Below the pieces are notes generated by a model. That model worked only from the letters and a program-made list of their open reading frames with translations, searched no databases and had not been told where the DNA came from. Below are positions 31,423-40,239 of a stretch of DNA of 64,000 nt, piece after piece. Made by a program: the position numbers and the translations under genes. This DNA comes from Ardenticatenaceae bacterium (GTDB lineage Bacteria; Chloroflexota; Anaerolineae; Promineifilales; Promineifilaceae), in assembly GCA_020634215.1 (NCBI GenBank), contig JACKCD010000008.1, forward strand, positions 70,054 to 134,053, in the 5' to 3' direction. Each line of letters opens with the position of its first letter. The stretch's first letter is position 1.

Positions 31423-33801
31423 TTACGGTTGGCGCGGGACAACCAAAACGGCCGTTTCCTGCCCCAACACATCACCTACCCCACCCGTTTGCAGCGTAAA
31501 AGCATCCAAACGGCCGTTAAACCCCACCACCTCTCCCTGCCAAAACAGCGTTGGGTTGAATTCACACGCCGTAGTTTCCCCCGCCGCCTGTAAGCGACAG
31601 ACAAAAATGTCACGGTTGTTGGCCGTGAGGTTGGGCAGCATCACGTCATGCTTGGTGGACAGATAAAGCGACTGGCTGAATGGCTCCAGCCACGCCCCCC
31701 ACAGGTCAGTACCCGCCAGCCCCACGTCGGAACCGTCAAAGTAAAGCTCAAAACGGCCGTTTGTTACCTCACCCAGCGACTCTGGCGAAAAGAGCAGCAA
31801 ATCTTCATCTTCGCCGCGCACCCCGTCTACGCTAAAGTCGCCGGTGGTGCTGAGGAGTAAACGGCCGTCGGCCAGCAGCGCCACCCCGTCCACATCCTCA
31901 TCACTGCGCGTTAGTCCTACGTCGGAGCCATCAAAGTACCAGGCAAATGTCCCGCTCGTTTCTTCGCCCAGCGTCAGCGGCATAAAGGCGATCAGGTCGG
32001 AGTCGTCTACCCGACCCAGCCCCAACACCGTTGTCGCTTTGTCCAAACTGAGCAGCAGATTGCCGCCCGGCAGCAGCGCCAGCCCGTCCACATCCCCATT
32101 TAGCCCGACATCGGAACCATCGAAGAAGAGCGACCATTGTCCCGTTGTGAGGTCAAATGCCAGCACGTCTTCATCCTCATACGCCACCCCGCCCACTTGC
32201 CCCCCGTCGCTGCTGCTCACCAGCAGCCATGAGCCGTGCGGAACGGCCGTTGGCGATGGGGCCGCCGTGGGTTCAAGCGTTGCCGTTGGTTCAACGGTAG
32301 CCGTGGGCGGCACGTCGGTGGCGGTGGGCGTTGGTGGCTCATCCGTTGGTGTTTCCGTAATCGGCAGGTCGTCATCCGAGCCGAGGTATTCGTAAATGCC
32401 CAACGATGGGTGGGTGGAGCGTGGCCGCCCCCAATAATCTACGCTGGTCATGGTCAGCGGCAGTCCCGCGCCAATGCTGCGGTCGCCCAGCCGCAGTTGG
32501 TAGCCGGTGGCCGGACCATTCAGCCGGGGGTCGGCAAAGCTGGGCAGGGCAGAGAAGCTGTTGGGTTCGTCAGCCACGCCGGGAATGCGATCCGGCCAGT
32601 TGTTGTGGCTAATCGTCCAGCCGTCGGGGTTGCCCAGGTCAAACAGGTGGCCGTTTTGCCCCATAAAAACAATGTTGTTGTGCAGCCGGTTGTCACTTGG
32701 CGCGTTAAACCCACCCGCTACGTCGTCAAACCAAAGCGACGCATCATGCGTGCCCTGAATAACGTTGTAGGCCACAATGATGCCCTGATAGCTGTTGTCG
32801 CGGCTGCCGTTGCGGCTGTCTTGCCAAAAGCTAATCCCACGCCCCGTGCCCACTATCAAATTGTTGCTAATCAGCACCTCGCGCACCGCCGTATCTGTTG
32901 GCGAAGCATACTTCTCGTTTGCCATGTGGATGCCGTGCGCCGGATACCCCTTGTCGCGCCGGTTGTAGCCGTTGCTGGTGGTGTAGATGTGGTTGCCCTG
33001 CACCAGCACCCGCCGGGCGTTGTCCAAATAGAGGTTGACGCTGTAGTTGTCGTGCAGTTCGTTGCCTTCAATGATGACATCCTCGGCAAAAATGGCGATG
33101 ATCCCTTCGCCCCAGTTGTCGTGAATGTGGTTGCGGCGGATGGTGATGCGGCGCGAAGGGGAGCCGTCGGCCATTTTGTAGGTGGAAAAACCGGCTTTCC
33201 AGCCACCCCCGGCGTTAAATGCCTCGTTTTCGTTTTCCAGCGACGCTCGCCACACTTCGTTGTCTTCAAAAATGAGGTCGCTGCCGCCGCCGCCCAGCCC
33301 GCGCTGTCCCGTTTCATGCACGCGGTTGTTGCGTACCGTCACGTGGTCAGACTCGTAAACGCTCAGCCCTCGCGCCTTGGAGTTACGTACTTCAAACCCT
33401 TCAAAGACAACGTAGCTAGAATTGCTGATTTTAACGATGCTTTCGGCATCGCCGATGTTGGCGCCGGTGCCGTCAAAAACGGCCGTTTCTCCCGGATACG
33501 GTTGGATCACAATTGGCTCGTTGGCCGTGCCCTGGGCGCGAATTTCTTCCTTGGTGGCTTCATACACGCCCCCCCGGACAAGAATGGTGGTGCCGGGAAC
33601 GGCCGTTTCCGCTGCCTTACTGAGTGTGCGAAACGGCCGTTGTTCCGTCCCATCCCCGCTGTTATCGCTGCCGCTGGTTGCCACATAGACAGCCAATCCG
33701 CTGCCGCTGACCCCCGGCCCCAACCAGTTGCCCAACAGCACCCCCAACGTGATAAACCCCACACATACGGCTCCCATGATACGCTTCTTGTAGATGTGCA
33801 T
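31423..33801 (-). CDS. Secreted right-handed beta-helix protein with FDGSDVGL repeats
   Basis: Extracellular protein of 792 residues. Signal peptide (MHIYKKRIMGAVCVGFITLG), then DUF1565/beta-helix repeats (about 40-470: TSGSDNSGDG, ILVRGGVYEAT, many NxxI/VxxNxF rungs), a Thr/Pro linker of PTATVEPTATLEPT type (about 490-540), and a C-terminal domain carrying near-repeats of FDGSDVGL (four copies, each after an EDVDG- or LLSTT-type segment). Beta-helix proteins of this type are usually polysaccharide lyases or carbohydrate-binding surface proteins; no lyase catalytic site can be named. The start is ATG at 33801 after AAAGGA; the frame extends further upstream but without signal-peptide logic. 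Seven palindromes. Confidence 0.8.
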   Translation of the reverse strand: MHIYKKRIMGAVCVGFITLGVLLGNWLGPGVSGSGLAVYVATSGSDNSGDGTEQRPFRTLSKAAETAVPGTTILVRGGVYEATKEEIRAQGTANEPIVIQPYPGETAVFDGTGANIGDAESIVKISNSSYVVFEGFEVRNSKARGLSVYESDHVTVRNNRVHETGQRGLGGGGSDLIFEDNEVWRASLENENEAFNAGGGWKAGFSTYKMADGSPSRRITIRRNHIHDNWGEGIIAIFAEDVIIEGNELHDNYSVNLYLDNARRVLVQGNHIYTTSNGYNRRDKGYPAHGIHMANEKYASPTDTAVREVLISNNLIVGTGRGISFWQDSRNGSRDNSYQGIIVAYNVIQGTHDASLWFDDVAGGFNAPSDNRLHNNIVFMGQNGHLFDLGNPDGWTISHNNWPDRIPGVADEPNSFSALPSFADPRLNGPATGYQLRLGDRSIGAGLPLTMTSVDYWGRPRSTHPSLGIYEYLGSDDDLPITETPTDEPPTPTATDVPPTATVEPTATLEPTAAPSPTAVPHGSWLLVSSSDGGQVGGVAYEDEDVLAFDLTTGQWSLFFDGSDVGLNGDVDGLALLPGGNLLLSLDKATTVLGLGRVDDSDLIAFMPLTLGEETSGTFAWYFDGSDVGLTRSDEDVDGVALLADGRLLLSTTGDFSVDGVRGEDEDLLLFSPESLGEVTNGRFELYFDGSDVGLAGTDLWGAWLEPFSQSLYLSTKHDVMLPNLTANNRDIFVCRLQAAGETTACEFNPTLFWQGEVVGFNGRLDAFTLQTGGVGDVLGQETAVLVVPRQP

Positions 33802-33981
33802 TTGCTGATTCCTTTCTCTTAAAAATTTGCGTCGGGTCATCAACCCTGCCGACCCCACGCAACATGCACATCACTATGCGTTCCCCACCCGTTTTTCCCA
33901 ATAGCCACCCTGTCCCAGAGTAGGAAACCATTACCATGACCCCGATACCACTTCCCACAAAATTCACGCCCCCTTAACAAA

Positions 33982-34016
33982 AAAACCGCCGAGGTCTCAA
34001 AGACCTCGGCGGTTTT
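33982..34016. terminator. Bidirectional rho-independent terminator
   Basis: AAAACCGCCGAGGTCT (33982-33997) and its exact complement AGACCTCGGCGGTTTT (34001-34016), 16-bp arms with a 3-base loop, A-run on one side and T-run on the other. Best intrinsic terminator of the window. Confidence 0.9.
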
Positions 34017-34113
34017 CCCTGCCCCCATCCTCCGCTCGGAACCAGTTCACATTATGGTAGGGGCGGGATGGCGCGGATTGGCGCAAAGTGAACAGATAAC
34101 GTTTTCTCCGCGC

Positions 34114-34170
34114 CGTCTCGCCCTTGTTTTACCCTCAAATGGCGTGGATGGGTGAGACAAGGGTGAGACG
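34114..34170. repeat. Imperfect inverted repeat
   Basis: CGTCTCGCCCTTGTTTTACC (34114-34133) against GGTGAGACAAGGGTGAGACG (34151-34170), 17 of 20 pairs. Upstream of the terminator; no gene within it. Confidence 0.6.
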
Positions 34171-34288
34171 ACTGGCAGATAAAGCACGCCGTGTTACCAG
34201 CGTTAGCCCCGGTCGTCCCATCCCTACTTTCATCTTCAGATTGAGAATTGCTGGGTTGGTACACTATTTGTTGGAGACTCGATGTTTT

Positions 34289-35581
34289 CTACACCACCGG
34301 CCGTTGCCGTTCAAACAGCAGCGTGGGCAGCACCGTGCCAATGGCAAGCGCCCCCAGCACCAGCCCCGTTTTCACTGCGTTTAGCCCCGCCTCCAGCAAA
34401 AACGGGTCGCTGCCCCCCGCGCCCACAATCCCGGCCGCGTGCAGTACCCCCAGCATGGTGCCAAAGGCAAAAGTGCCGGGGATCATGGGAATAATGCCGG
34501 GGACGGTGAACAAAATGCGGGGGGTGTGCAGCCGTCGCGCCAGCAGCAGACCGAGAAAACCAACGGCCGTTCCGCCCACAAACGACGCCACCTCCACCGT
34601 ACCCAAACTGCCCCAGCCGCTTGCCAACAGCCCATAGCGCACCCCATGCCCGACTGCACCGCACAAAACAGCCCCCCATAAGGCCCGGCGCGGCACGTTA
34701 AACAGCACGCCAAACCCCAGTGCCGCTATTCCCGCCCACAGCGCATCTTCGGCCAGCGTCGGCGGCGTGGCAAAGGTCGGCCACAGCGATTGAATCCCCG
34801 TGACGGCCAGCGCCAGCGACAGCCCCACGGCAATGCCCAGCGAAATCATGCCGCCGTGGACTCCCCGCGCCAGCCCGGTGATGTCGTGGGAGGAGAGCAA
34901 ATCGTGGAAGGCGTTGACCAGCGGCACGCCGGGAACCAGCAGCAGCACGCTGGCAACCAGGGCGATTTGCGGCTGGCTGCCCCAGTTCAGTAAGGTGGCT
35001 AAACTGGCAAGCAGCCCGGCGACAAAGGCGGTGATGACGACCTGGGGGACAAAGTTGAAGTTGCGCTGCCGCAGCCACAGCCGCACGGCCATGCTGCTGC
35101 TGGCGGCCAGCCAGGTGGCGGCAAAAACGGGCCAGTCGCCGCCAAACAGCTTGCTAAAGGCGGCGCAGGCGAGACCGACGAGCAGTACGAGCAGCCAGCG
35201 GGGGTAGTTTAACGGCCGTTTCCCAATCTCCTCCAACCGCGCCCGCGTTTCAAACCGATCCAGCTCCCCCGCGCTCACCTGGTAGCTCAGATCGCTTACC
35301 GCCGCCACCACCGCCATGTCTACCCCGCCAAAGCGCACCACCCGCCGCGCCTTGGTGCGGAACTCCTCGTGGCTGGTGGTGGTAATCACCACCGCATCGG
35401 GCGAAATCAGTACGTCGAGCCAGTCGCAACCCAGCCCGGTGCCCAAATGATGCACCGTTTCCTCGGTGCGCGAGGCATTGGCACCGTGCTGCAGCAATAA
35501 TTGCCCCGTCCATAGCGCCAAATCCACAATGTCGCGCAGGGCTTCGGGGGAGAATTGTTGTTTGAGGGGGGTTTCGCTCAT
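34289..35581 (-). CDS. Threonine/serine exporter family protein (ThrE-like)
   Basis: Integral membrane exporter of 430 residues. The N-terminal soluble part (LALWTGQLLLQHGANASRTEETVHHL, about 15-140) is the ThrE/DUF1212 catalytic-like domain; about ten helices follow (about 150-430) including a duplicated second half (AVLCGAVGHGVRYGLLA). In Corynebacterium ThrE exports threonine and serine. The frame extends 15 codons upstream into a GGAGTGGG repeat (HPTPHSPRP); the ATG at 35581 (MSETPLKQQF) is the correct start. A single-gene locus next to the phosphofructokinase; substrate is inferred from the family. Confidence 0.9.
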   Translation of the reverse strand: MSETPLKQQFSPEALRDIVDLALWTGQLLLQHGANASRTEETVHHLGTGLGCDWLDVLISPDAVVITTTSHEEFRTKARRVVRFGGVDMAVVAAVSDLSYQVSAGELDRFETRARLEEIGKRPLNYPRWLLVLLVGLACAAFSKLFGGDWPVFAATWLAASSSMAVRLWLRQRNFNFVPQVVITAFVAGLLASLATLLNWGSQPQIALVASVLLLVPGVPLVNAFHDLLSSHDITGLARGVHGGMISLGIAVGLSLALAVTGIQSLWPTFATPPTLAEDALWAGIAALGFGVLFNVPRRALWGAVLCGAVGHGVRYGLLASGWGSLGTVEVASFVGGTAVGFLGLLLARRLHTPRILFTVPGIIPMIPGTFAFGTMLGVLHAAGIVGAGGSDPFLLEAGLNAVKTGLVLGALAIGTVLPTLLFERQRPVV

Positions 35582-35600
35582 AGGTGGGCGTGGAGAGTGG

Positions 35601-35634
35601 GGAGTGGGGTGAGCAGCACGCGACACCCCACTCC
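35601..35634. repeat. Inverted repeat, GGAGTGGG family
   Basis: Perfect 11-bp arms GGAGTGGGGTG (35601-35611) and CACCCCACTCC (35624-35634). Between phosphofructokinase stop and the exporter start on the minus strand. Confidence 0.85.
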
Positions 35635-35641
35635 CTACGCC

Positions 35642-37876
35642 CTACACAGGTTCTTGATATTGCGCCATCATCCGTGCCAACGGCCGTAAACTGAGCCACC
35701 ATTGATTTAACGGCCGTTCCACCCCCTGCTCCGTCAGTGAGGGCACGTCAGCCACGTTGGTTGTCGCCAACTGTCCCCTTTGTAGCCCCACCACCAGCGC
35801 CGGTGCCGCTTTTTCACGATGCGGCTCGTCAAAAAGCTGCATGGCTCGCGTTGCCAGCCGCGTCGCCTGAATCCGGTCATAGGGCGACGGGTTGCCCCCT
35901 TGCTGCACATGCCCCAAAATCGCTTGCCGCACGTCAAACAGATCGCCCCCTTCCTTCTCCAAAACGGCGCACATAAAGGGGGTCGTGTAATAGGGGTCTA
36001 CCCGTTCGCTGCGAATCAGCAGCCCCAATCGTTTCCCCTGCTTGAACCCTTCGCGCAAATTGGTCACGTCTGCTTCCAAATCAGCCAGCGTGACCCCCTC
36101 CTCCGGCAAATAAACCCGTTCCGCGCCGGTGGCAATACCGCTCATCAGGGCCAAATAGCCGCAATCATGACCCATTACCTCCACCACAAAGCAGCGCTGG
36201 CTGGCAACGGCCGATTGTTTGATTTTGTCCACATCTTCCACAATGCTGTTGAGCGCCGTGTCGGCGCCAATGCTGTACTCCGTTCCCGGCAAATTGTTGT
36301 TGATGGTGGCCGGTAAACAGATGATGGGAATGTTGAAGGCGGGGTAGCTGGCTCGCTCCTTAAACAGCAAGTGCGCCCCATTATACGCCGTCCAGCCACC
36401 AATCAGCAGCAGCCCGTCAATTTGATGGGCTGTCAACCGGGCGGCAATCTTGGGCAAATCTTGCGGCTTGGGGCAGTAGCGATTGGTGCCTAATTCGGCA
36501 CCCCCGCGCCCCATCCAGTTGGTCACGCTCATCCACTCCATTTCGCTGATGTTGCCTTCGATGAGGCCGCGAAAGCCGTTGCGTATAGCCAGTATTGTGT
36601 GGCCTTTGTCCAGCCCTAGCCGCACCGCCACGCGAACGGCCGTATTCATCCCCGGTGCTGGCCCCCCACTGTGCATAATTGCCAGCCGCAACTGTCGTTG
36701 TTCTGGCTGTGGTTTGCGTGGCTGAGCGCGGGTTAGCGTGCGGAAGGTGCGGTATGTTTCGGCAAAGCTGCCGCCACGCAGTGCCATTGCCGCCTCGTAA
36801 TCCTGCGCCTTAATCAGATCGGCTACCTGATGAGTTTGCGCCACGCACGCCATCAAGGGCGCACGGGTGACGGTGTGGTCTTGAATTCCAATGAGCTGTG
36901 GTTCGCTGTCCACGGTGGCCGCTAAAATTTCTTTCACCGCTGCCTGAGCCACCATCGTGCTCATATACCGTTCAAAGGCGCTGGGCGAGCCGCCGCGCTG
37001 CACATGCCCCAAAATGGTGACGCGGGTATCTTCGTGGATACGCTCTTCGATCACTTTCTTAACATAGCCGCTGGTAATGGCTTTCCCATGCCGATCCTGC
37101 GCCCCTTCGGCCACAATGACGATGCTGTTGCGCCGCCCAATCAGCCGCCCGGCACGCAGCGTATCGCACATTTTTTGCTCCCAATCATCGCTTTCCGGCG
37201 GTGATTCGGGAATAAGCACCCAGTTGGCTCCGGCGGCGACGGCACTCATCAATGCCAAATAGCCGCAGTGCCGCCCCATGACTTCGATGACAAAGGTGCG
37301 CTGGTGGCTGGCGGCGGTGGCGTTGATGGCATCCACGGCCTCGATGATGCGGTGCAGGGCGGTGTCGGCACCAATGGTCATGTCGGTGCCAAACATGTCG
37401 TTGTCAATGGAGCCGACCAGCCCGACAAGGTGCAAAACGGGGTGGGTGTTGGCCTGCACCTGGCTGATTTTGCCCTGGGCGACCAGTTCGGCCAGCAGCC
37501 CCGGCCACTCCTGGCGGAAAATGTTGGCCCCGGTCAGGCTGCCGTCGCCACCAATGACGACGAGCCGGTCTATGTCGTGGTTGATGAGGTTGTGGGCGGC
37601 TTGCAAACGGCCGTTTCGCTCCCGGAACTCCTCACATCGCGCCGAACCAATTTCCGTGCCGCCCTGCTGCAAAATCCCTCCTACCGACGACCAGGTCATC
37701 GGTTTGATAAACCCCTTTCCAGCCACCATCCCCTTATAGCCTTCGTAAATGGCAAAAACCCGCGCTCCCATGTTGAGTGCCGTGCGTACAACAGATCGCA
37801 CGGCCGGGTTCATCCCCGGCGAATCGCCGCCGCTCGTCAGAACGCCAATGCTAATTGGTTGATTGTTTGTGGTCAT
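35642..37876 (-). CDS. Fused double 6-phosphofructokinase, second half degenerate
   Basis: Protein of 744 residues made of two phosphofructokinase domains, as in eukaryotic PFK1. First half (about 1-370): ATP/PPi loop TSGGDSPGMN, GGDGS at 109-113, SIDND at 156-160 with the catalytic Asp158, and MGRHCGYLALMS. Second half (about 385-740): the same order, but the GGDGS position reads IGGWTAYNGA and the TIDND position reads TINNN, so the catalytic Asp is gone. It therefore probably catalyses at one site and senses effectors at the other, feeding glycolysis. Gly111-Asp-Gly at the first site favours ATP over pyrophosphate, not decisively. Single gene between exporter and sugar locus. ATG at 37876. 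Confidence 0.92.
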   Translation of the reverse strand: MTTNNQPISIGVLTSGGDSPGMNPAVRSVVRTALNMGARVFAIYEGYKGMVAGKGFIKPMTWSSVGGILQQGGTEIGSARCEEFRERNGRLQAAHNLINHDIDRLVVIGGDGSLTGANIFRQEWPGLLAELVAQGKISQVQANTHPVLHLVGLVGSIDNDMFGTDMTIGADTALHRIIEAVDAINATAASHQRTFVIEVMGRHCGYLALMSAVAAGANWVLIPESPPESDDWEQKMCDTLRAGRLIGRRNSIVIVAEGAQDRHGKAITSGYVKKVIEERIHEDTRVTILGHVQRGGSPSAFERYMSTMVAQAAVKEILAATVDSEPQLIGIQDHTVTRAPLMACVAQTHQVADLIKAQDYEAAMALRGGSFAETYRTFRTLTRAQPRKPQPEQRQLRLAIMHSGGPAPGMNTAVRVAVRLGLDKGHTILAIRNGFRGLIEGNISEMEWMSVTNWMGRGGAELGTNRYCPKPQDLPKIAARLTAHQIDGLLLIGGWTAYNGAHLLFKERASYPAFNIPIICLPATINNNLPGTEYSIGADTALNSIVEDVDKIKQSAVASQRCFVVEVMGHDCGYLALMSGIATGAERVYLPEEGVTLADLEADVTNLREGFKQGKRLGLLIRSERVDPYYTTPFMCAVLEKEGGDLFDVRQAILGHVQQGGNPSPYDRIQATRLATRAMQLFDEPHREKAAPALVVGLQRGQLATTNVADVPSLTEQGVERPLNQWWLSLRPLARMMAQYQEPV

Positions 37877-38127
37877 TGTTTTCCTTCCATAAATGGCAAC
37901 GGACGGGAAATTTGTACCGTCGGTCGCTACTGTCCTTCATCCATAGCTTAAGCATACTCCACGTCGCCAAATCTTCAACTGACAAATGACATGATTGTTT
38001 GCTGGACGAAAGCAGGAATTGTGGTTATTTTCAGGGGAAAATGCGGGGGAGCAGGGGGGCAGAGGGGAACTTTCTCCCCTGCTCCTCTGTCCTCCACTCC
38101 CCTGCCAACAAACAAGGAGTTATCAAA

Positions 38128-38903
38128 ATGGATTACGGTGTCTGTTCCTACAGCTTCCACCGCACGTTTGACGAGGAAGATGGATATTTTTACCTTTGCG
38201 TGATTGGTGTAATAAGGCGGCGGGTTTTTACCAAGCTGAATCCGTGGATGCGTCATTTTGGAGGGGGTTTGCCGACGATACTGTGCGCGGGTGCGGGCGG
38301 CGGGGGATGCAGCCGGGCTGCCGTTTGGCTGTATTGCCGTGGATGGGGCGCATGTGTATGAAAAAACGGCCGTTGCCCGTGCCGCCAACCGCCAAAAAGC
38401 CTACCGCTGGATTGACATTGCCGCTGCGCTGGGAGCCACCCAAATCCGCATTGATGCCGGTGGTCGTGGAGAAAGCTGGGACGACATCGCCGATGTCGTG
38501 ATTGAAGGGTACAACGACATCATTGCCTATGGTCGACCGCACGGTGTCAGTGGTGATTGAAAACCATTGGGGGCCAACCCAAGACCCCAACACCATGTAT
38601 AAGCTGCTCGATGCTGTGGATGGGCTTGGCCTGCTCTTTGACTCGTTCAACTGGCCGGCCGGAACCCACGAACAAGCCTGGCCGCAATATGCCCCCTACG
38701 CCAGCCTGACCCACATCAAAACCTTTGCCTTCGACGAAGATGGCAACGAAGCCACCTGGGACATCCCCAAGGTGATCCGCATTTTGCGCGAAGCCGGGTA
38801 CGATGGCTGCTGGGGCATCGAAGGGGAATCGCCCGACTGGGACGAAATCGAAATCGTAACCCGGACGCTGGCGTTGATAAAGCGAGAGTTGGGCACGGCA
38901 TAA
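38128..38903 (+). pseudogene. Sugar-phosphate isomerase/epimerase-like gene with four frameshifts
   Basis: A TIM-barrel sugar isomerase gene that still begins properly (AAGGAG then ATG at 38128, MDYGVCSYSFHRTF), but its homologous sequence changes frame at about 38182, 38201, 38285 and 38545: MDIFTFA, DWCNKAAGFYQAESVD, ARVRAAGDAAGLPFGCI, then VSVVIENHWGPTQDP to the stop at 38903. Family landmarks (VVIENHW, GLLFDSFNWP, GCWGIEGESP) are otherwise intact and no stop codons lie in the stitched reading. Either a recent pseudogene or several indel errors in the assembly. It belongs with the oxidoreductase that follows at 38994 (isomerase/dehydrogenase pairs of this kind work on inositol-type sugars). 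Confidence 0.8.
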
Positions 38904-38909
38904 AAAATG

Positions 38910-38975
38910 GGACGCAGATTTACCTGATTTACCTGATTGATCTTTTTATCAGGCTAATCAGGTAAATCTGCGTCC
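38910..38975. repeat. Inverted repeat, GGACGCAGATTTACCTGAT family
   Basis: Perfect 19-bp arms at 38910-38928 and 38957-38975, same arms as at 7629 and 61153. Between the broken isomerase and the oxidoreductase. Confidence 0.9.
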
Positions 38976-38993
38976 TATTCTTCTCTTAACATC

Positions 38994-40049
38994 ATGAGTA
39001 ACAAAATACGCATTGGGGTCATTGGGACGGGGCAGATTGGCAAGCACCATCTGGACAATTACAGCAAGGTTAGCGGCGCGGAACTGGTGGCGGTGGCCGA
39101 CATCAACGGGGCGGAGGCGGCGCGGGTGGCGGCACTCCACGCCATTCCCCACGTCTACACCGATTTTCGCCAGCTTTTGGCGCGGGACGATATTGACGCG
39201 GTGGATGTCTGCCTGCATAACAACCTCCACATGCCGGTGACGGTGGCGGCGCTGGAGGCGGGCAAACACGTTTACTGCGAAAAACCGATGGCAGGGGCGT
39301 ACCGCGACGCGCTGACGATGTGGGAAACGGCGCAGGCGACGGGCAAGATGTTGTCCATTCAACTGGTGACGCTGTTTCACAACAACATGAAGGCGGCGCG
39401 GGCGTTGATTGACGCGGGGCAGCTTGGCCGGATTTACCACGCCCGTTCCACGGGGTACCGGCGGCGTGGACGGCCGTTTGTGGATGGCTACGGCAGCGCG
39501 ACCTTTGTGCAAAAGGAGCAGTCGTCGGGCGGGGCGATGTATGACATGGGCGTTTACCATATCGCCACGATGCTCTACCTGCTGGACAACCCGGAGGTGG
39601 TGCGGATTTCGGGGCAGGTGTATCAGGAAACGGCCGTTGATCCCGAACGCTTCGCCCGCAGTGGCTACAACGTTGAAGAATTGGGGCTGGGCTTGGTTCG
39701 CTTTGCCGGTGGCCTAACGATGGACATCATCGAGGCGTGGGCGGTGCATATGAACCCGTTTGAGGGGAGCAGCCTCTTTGGTAGCGAAGGGGGCATCCGG
39801 CTGGAGCCGTTTGGCTTTTACCGCAGTTTGGGCGATCTTGACCTGGACACGACGGTGAACCTCAACGGCTATGACTGGCGGCTCCACACCGTCCGCGAAA
39901 ACGGCGACGCCTATGACGAGCCGCAGGCGCACTGGGTTGCCGCTTTGCAAGGGCGCGTCCCGCTGCTGCCCACAGCCGAACTTGCCCTCAACACCATGCT
40001 CATCTCCGAAGGCATCTACCTGTCGGCGCAGTTGGGGCCCGGGAGGTGA
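38994..40049 (+). CDS. Gfo/Idh/MocA-family oxidoreductase
   Basis: NAD(P)-dependent sugar dehydrogenase of 351 residues. The Rossmann motif GVIGTGQIGKHHL (about 9-21), the EKP motif VYCEKPMAGAY with catalytic Lys, and the GGAMYDMGVYHI segment of the second domain with the His of the active site are intact. The family oxidises inositol, glucose or related sugars and their derivatives. It follows the broken sugar isomerase, likely one catabolic operon. Single palindrome copy at 39629. No substrate can be named from sequence. Confidence 0.93.
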   Translation: MSNKIRIGVIGTGQIGKHHLDNYSKVSGAELVAVADINGAEAARVAALHAIPHVYTDFRQLLARDDIDAVDVCLHNNLHMPVTVAALEAGKHVYCEKPMAGAYRDALTMWETAQATGKMLSIQLVTLFHNNMKAARALIDAGQLGRIYHARSTGYRRRGRPFVDGYGSATFVQKEQSSGGAMYDMGVYHIATMLYLLDNPEVVRISGQVYQETAVDPERFARSGYNVEELGLGLVRFAGGLTMDIIEAWAVHMNPFEGSSLFGSEGGIRLEPFGFYRSLGDLDLDTTVNLNGYDWRLHTVRENGDAYDEPQAHWVAALQGRVPLLPTAELALNTMLISEGIYLSAQLGPGR

Positions 40050-40093
40050 CGGCGGAGGAGGTGTTAACGGGGTCGGTTTCAGCAGCGTTAGGG

Positions 40094-40149
40094 TGTAGTG
40101 GGGTGTGGAGAGTGGGGAGCAAGGGTGTGTTACGCCTACTCCCTACGCT
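40094..40149. repeat. GGAGTGGG-family repeat, degenerate
   Basis: GGAGAGTGGGGAGCAAGG against CCTACTCCCTACG. Imperfect copy, after the oxidoreductase stop. Confidence 0.55.
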
Positions 40150-40239
40150 TCTCTTTATGGCACTGTATTGGTCTGTAATGGGTGGGATAAAGTGTTGGTG
40201 GCCGTTCATGGAATTGGGGTGGCAGTGTTGGTGGGTGTC

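Larger units (their letters stand above)
33802..34288. other. 487-base intergenic region with a strong stem-loop
   Basis: Contains the upstream region of the beta-helix gene, the bidirectional terminator at 33982-34016 and an imperfect inverted repeat at 34114-34170. I see no gene: overlapping frames on both strands lack a ribosome site and any family motif. Confidence 0.6.

Noticed and set aside
32236..33822. Plus-strand frame of 528 codons opposite the beta-helix gene
   Set aside because: Composition is typical of an antisense shadow; no motif, no ribosome site, and the minus-strand gene is clearly real.
34124..34384. Small plus-strand frame of 86 codons
   Set aside because: No ribosome site or motif; half overlaps the exporter gene antisense.
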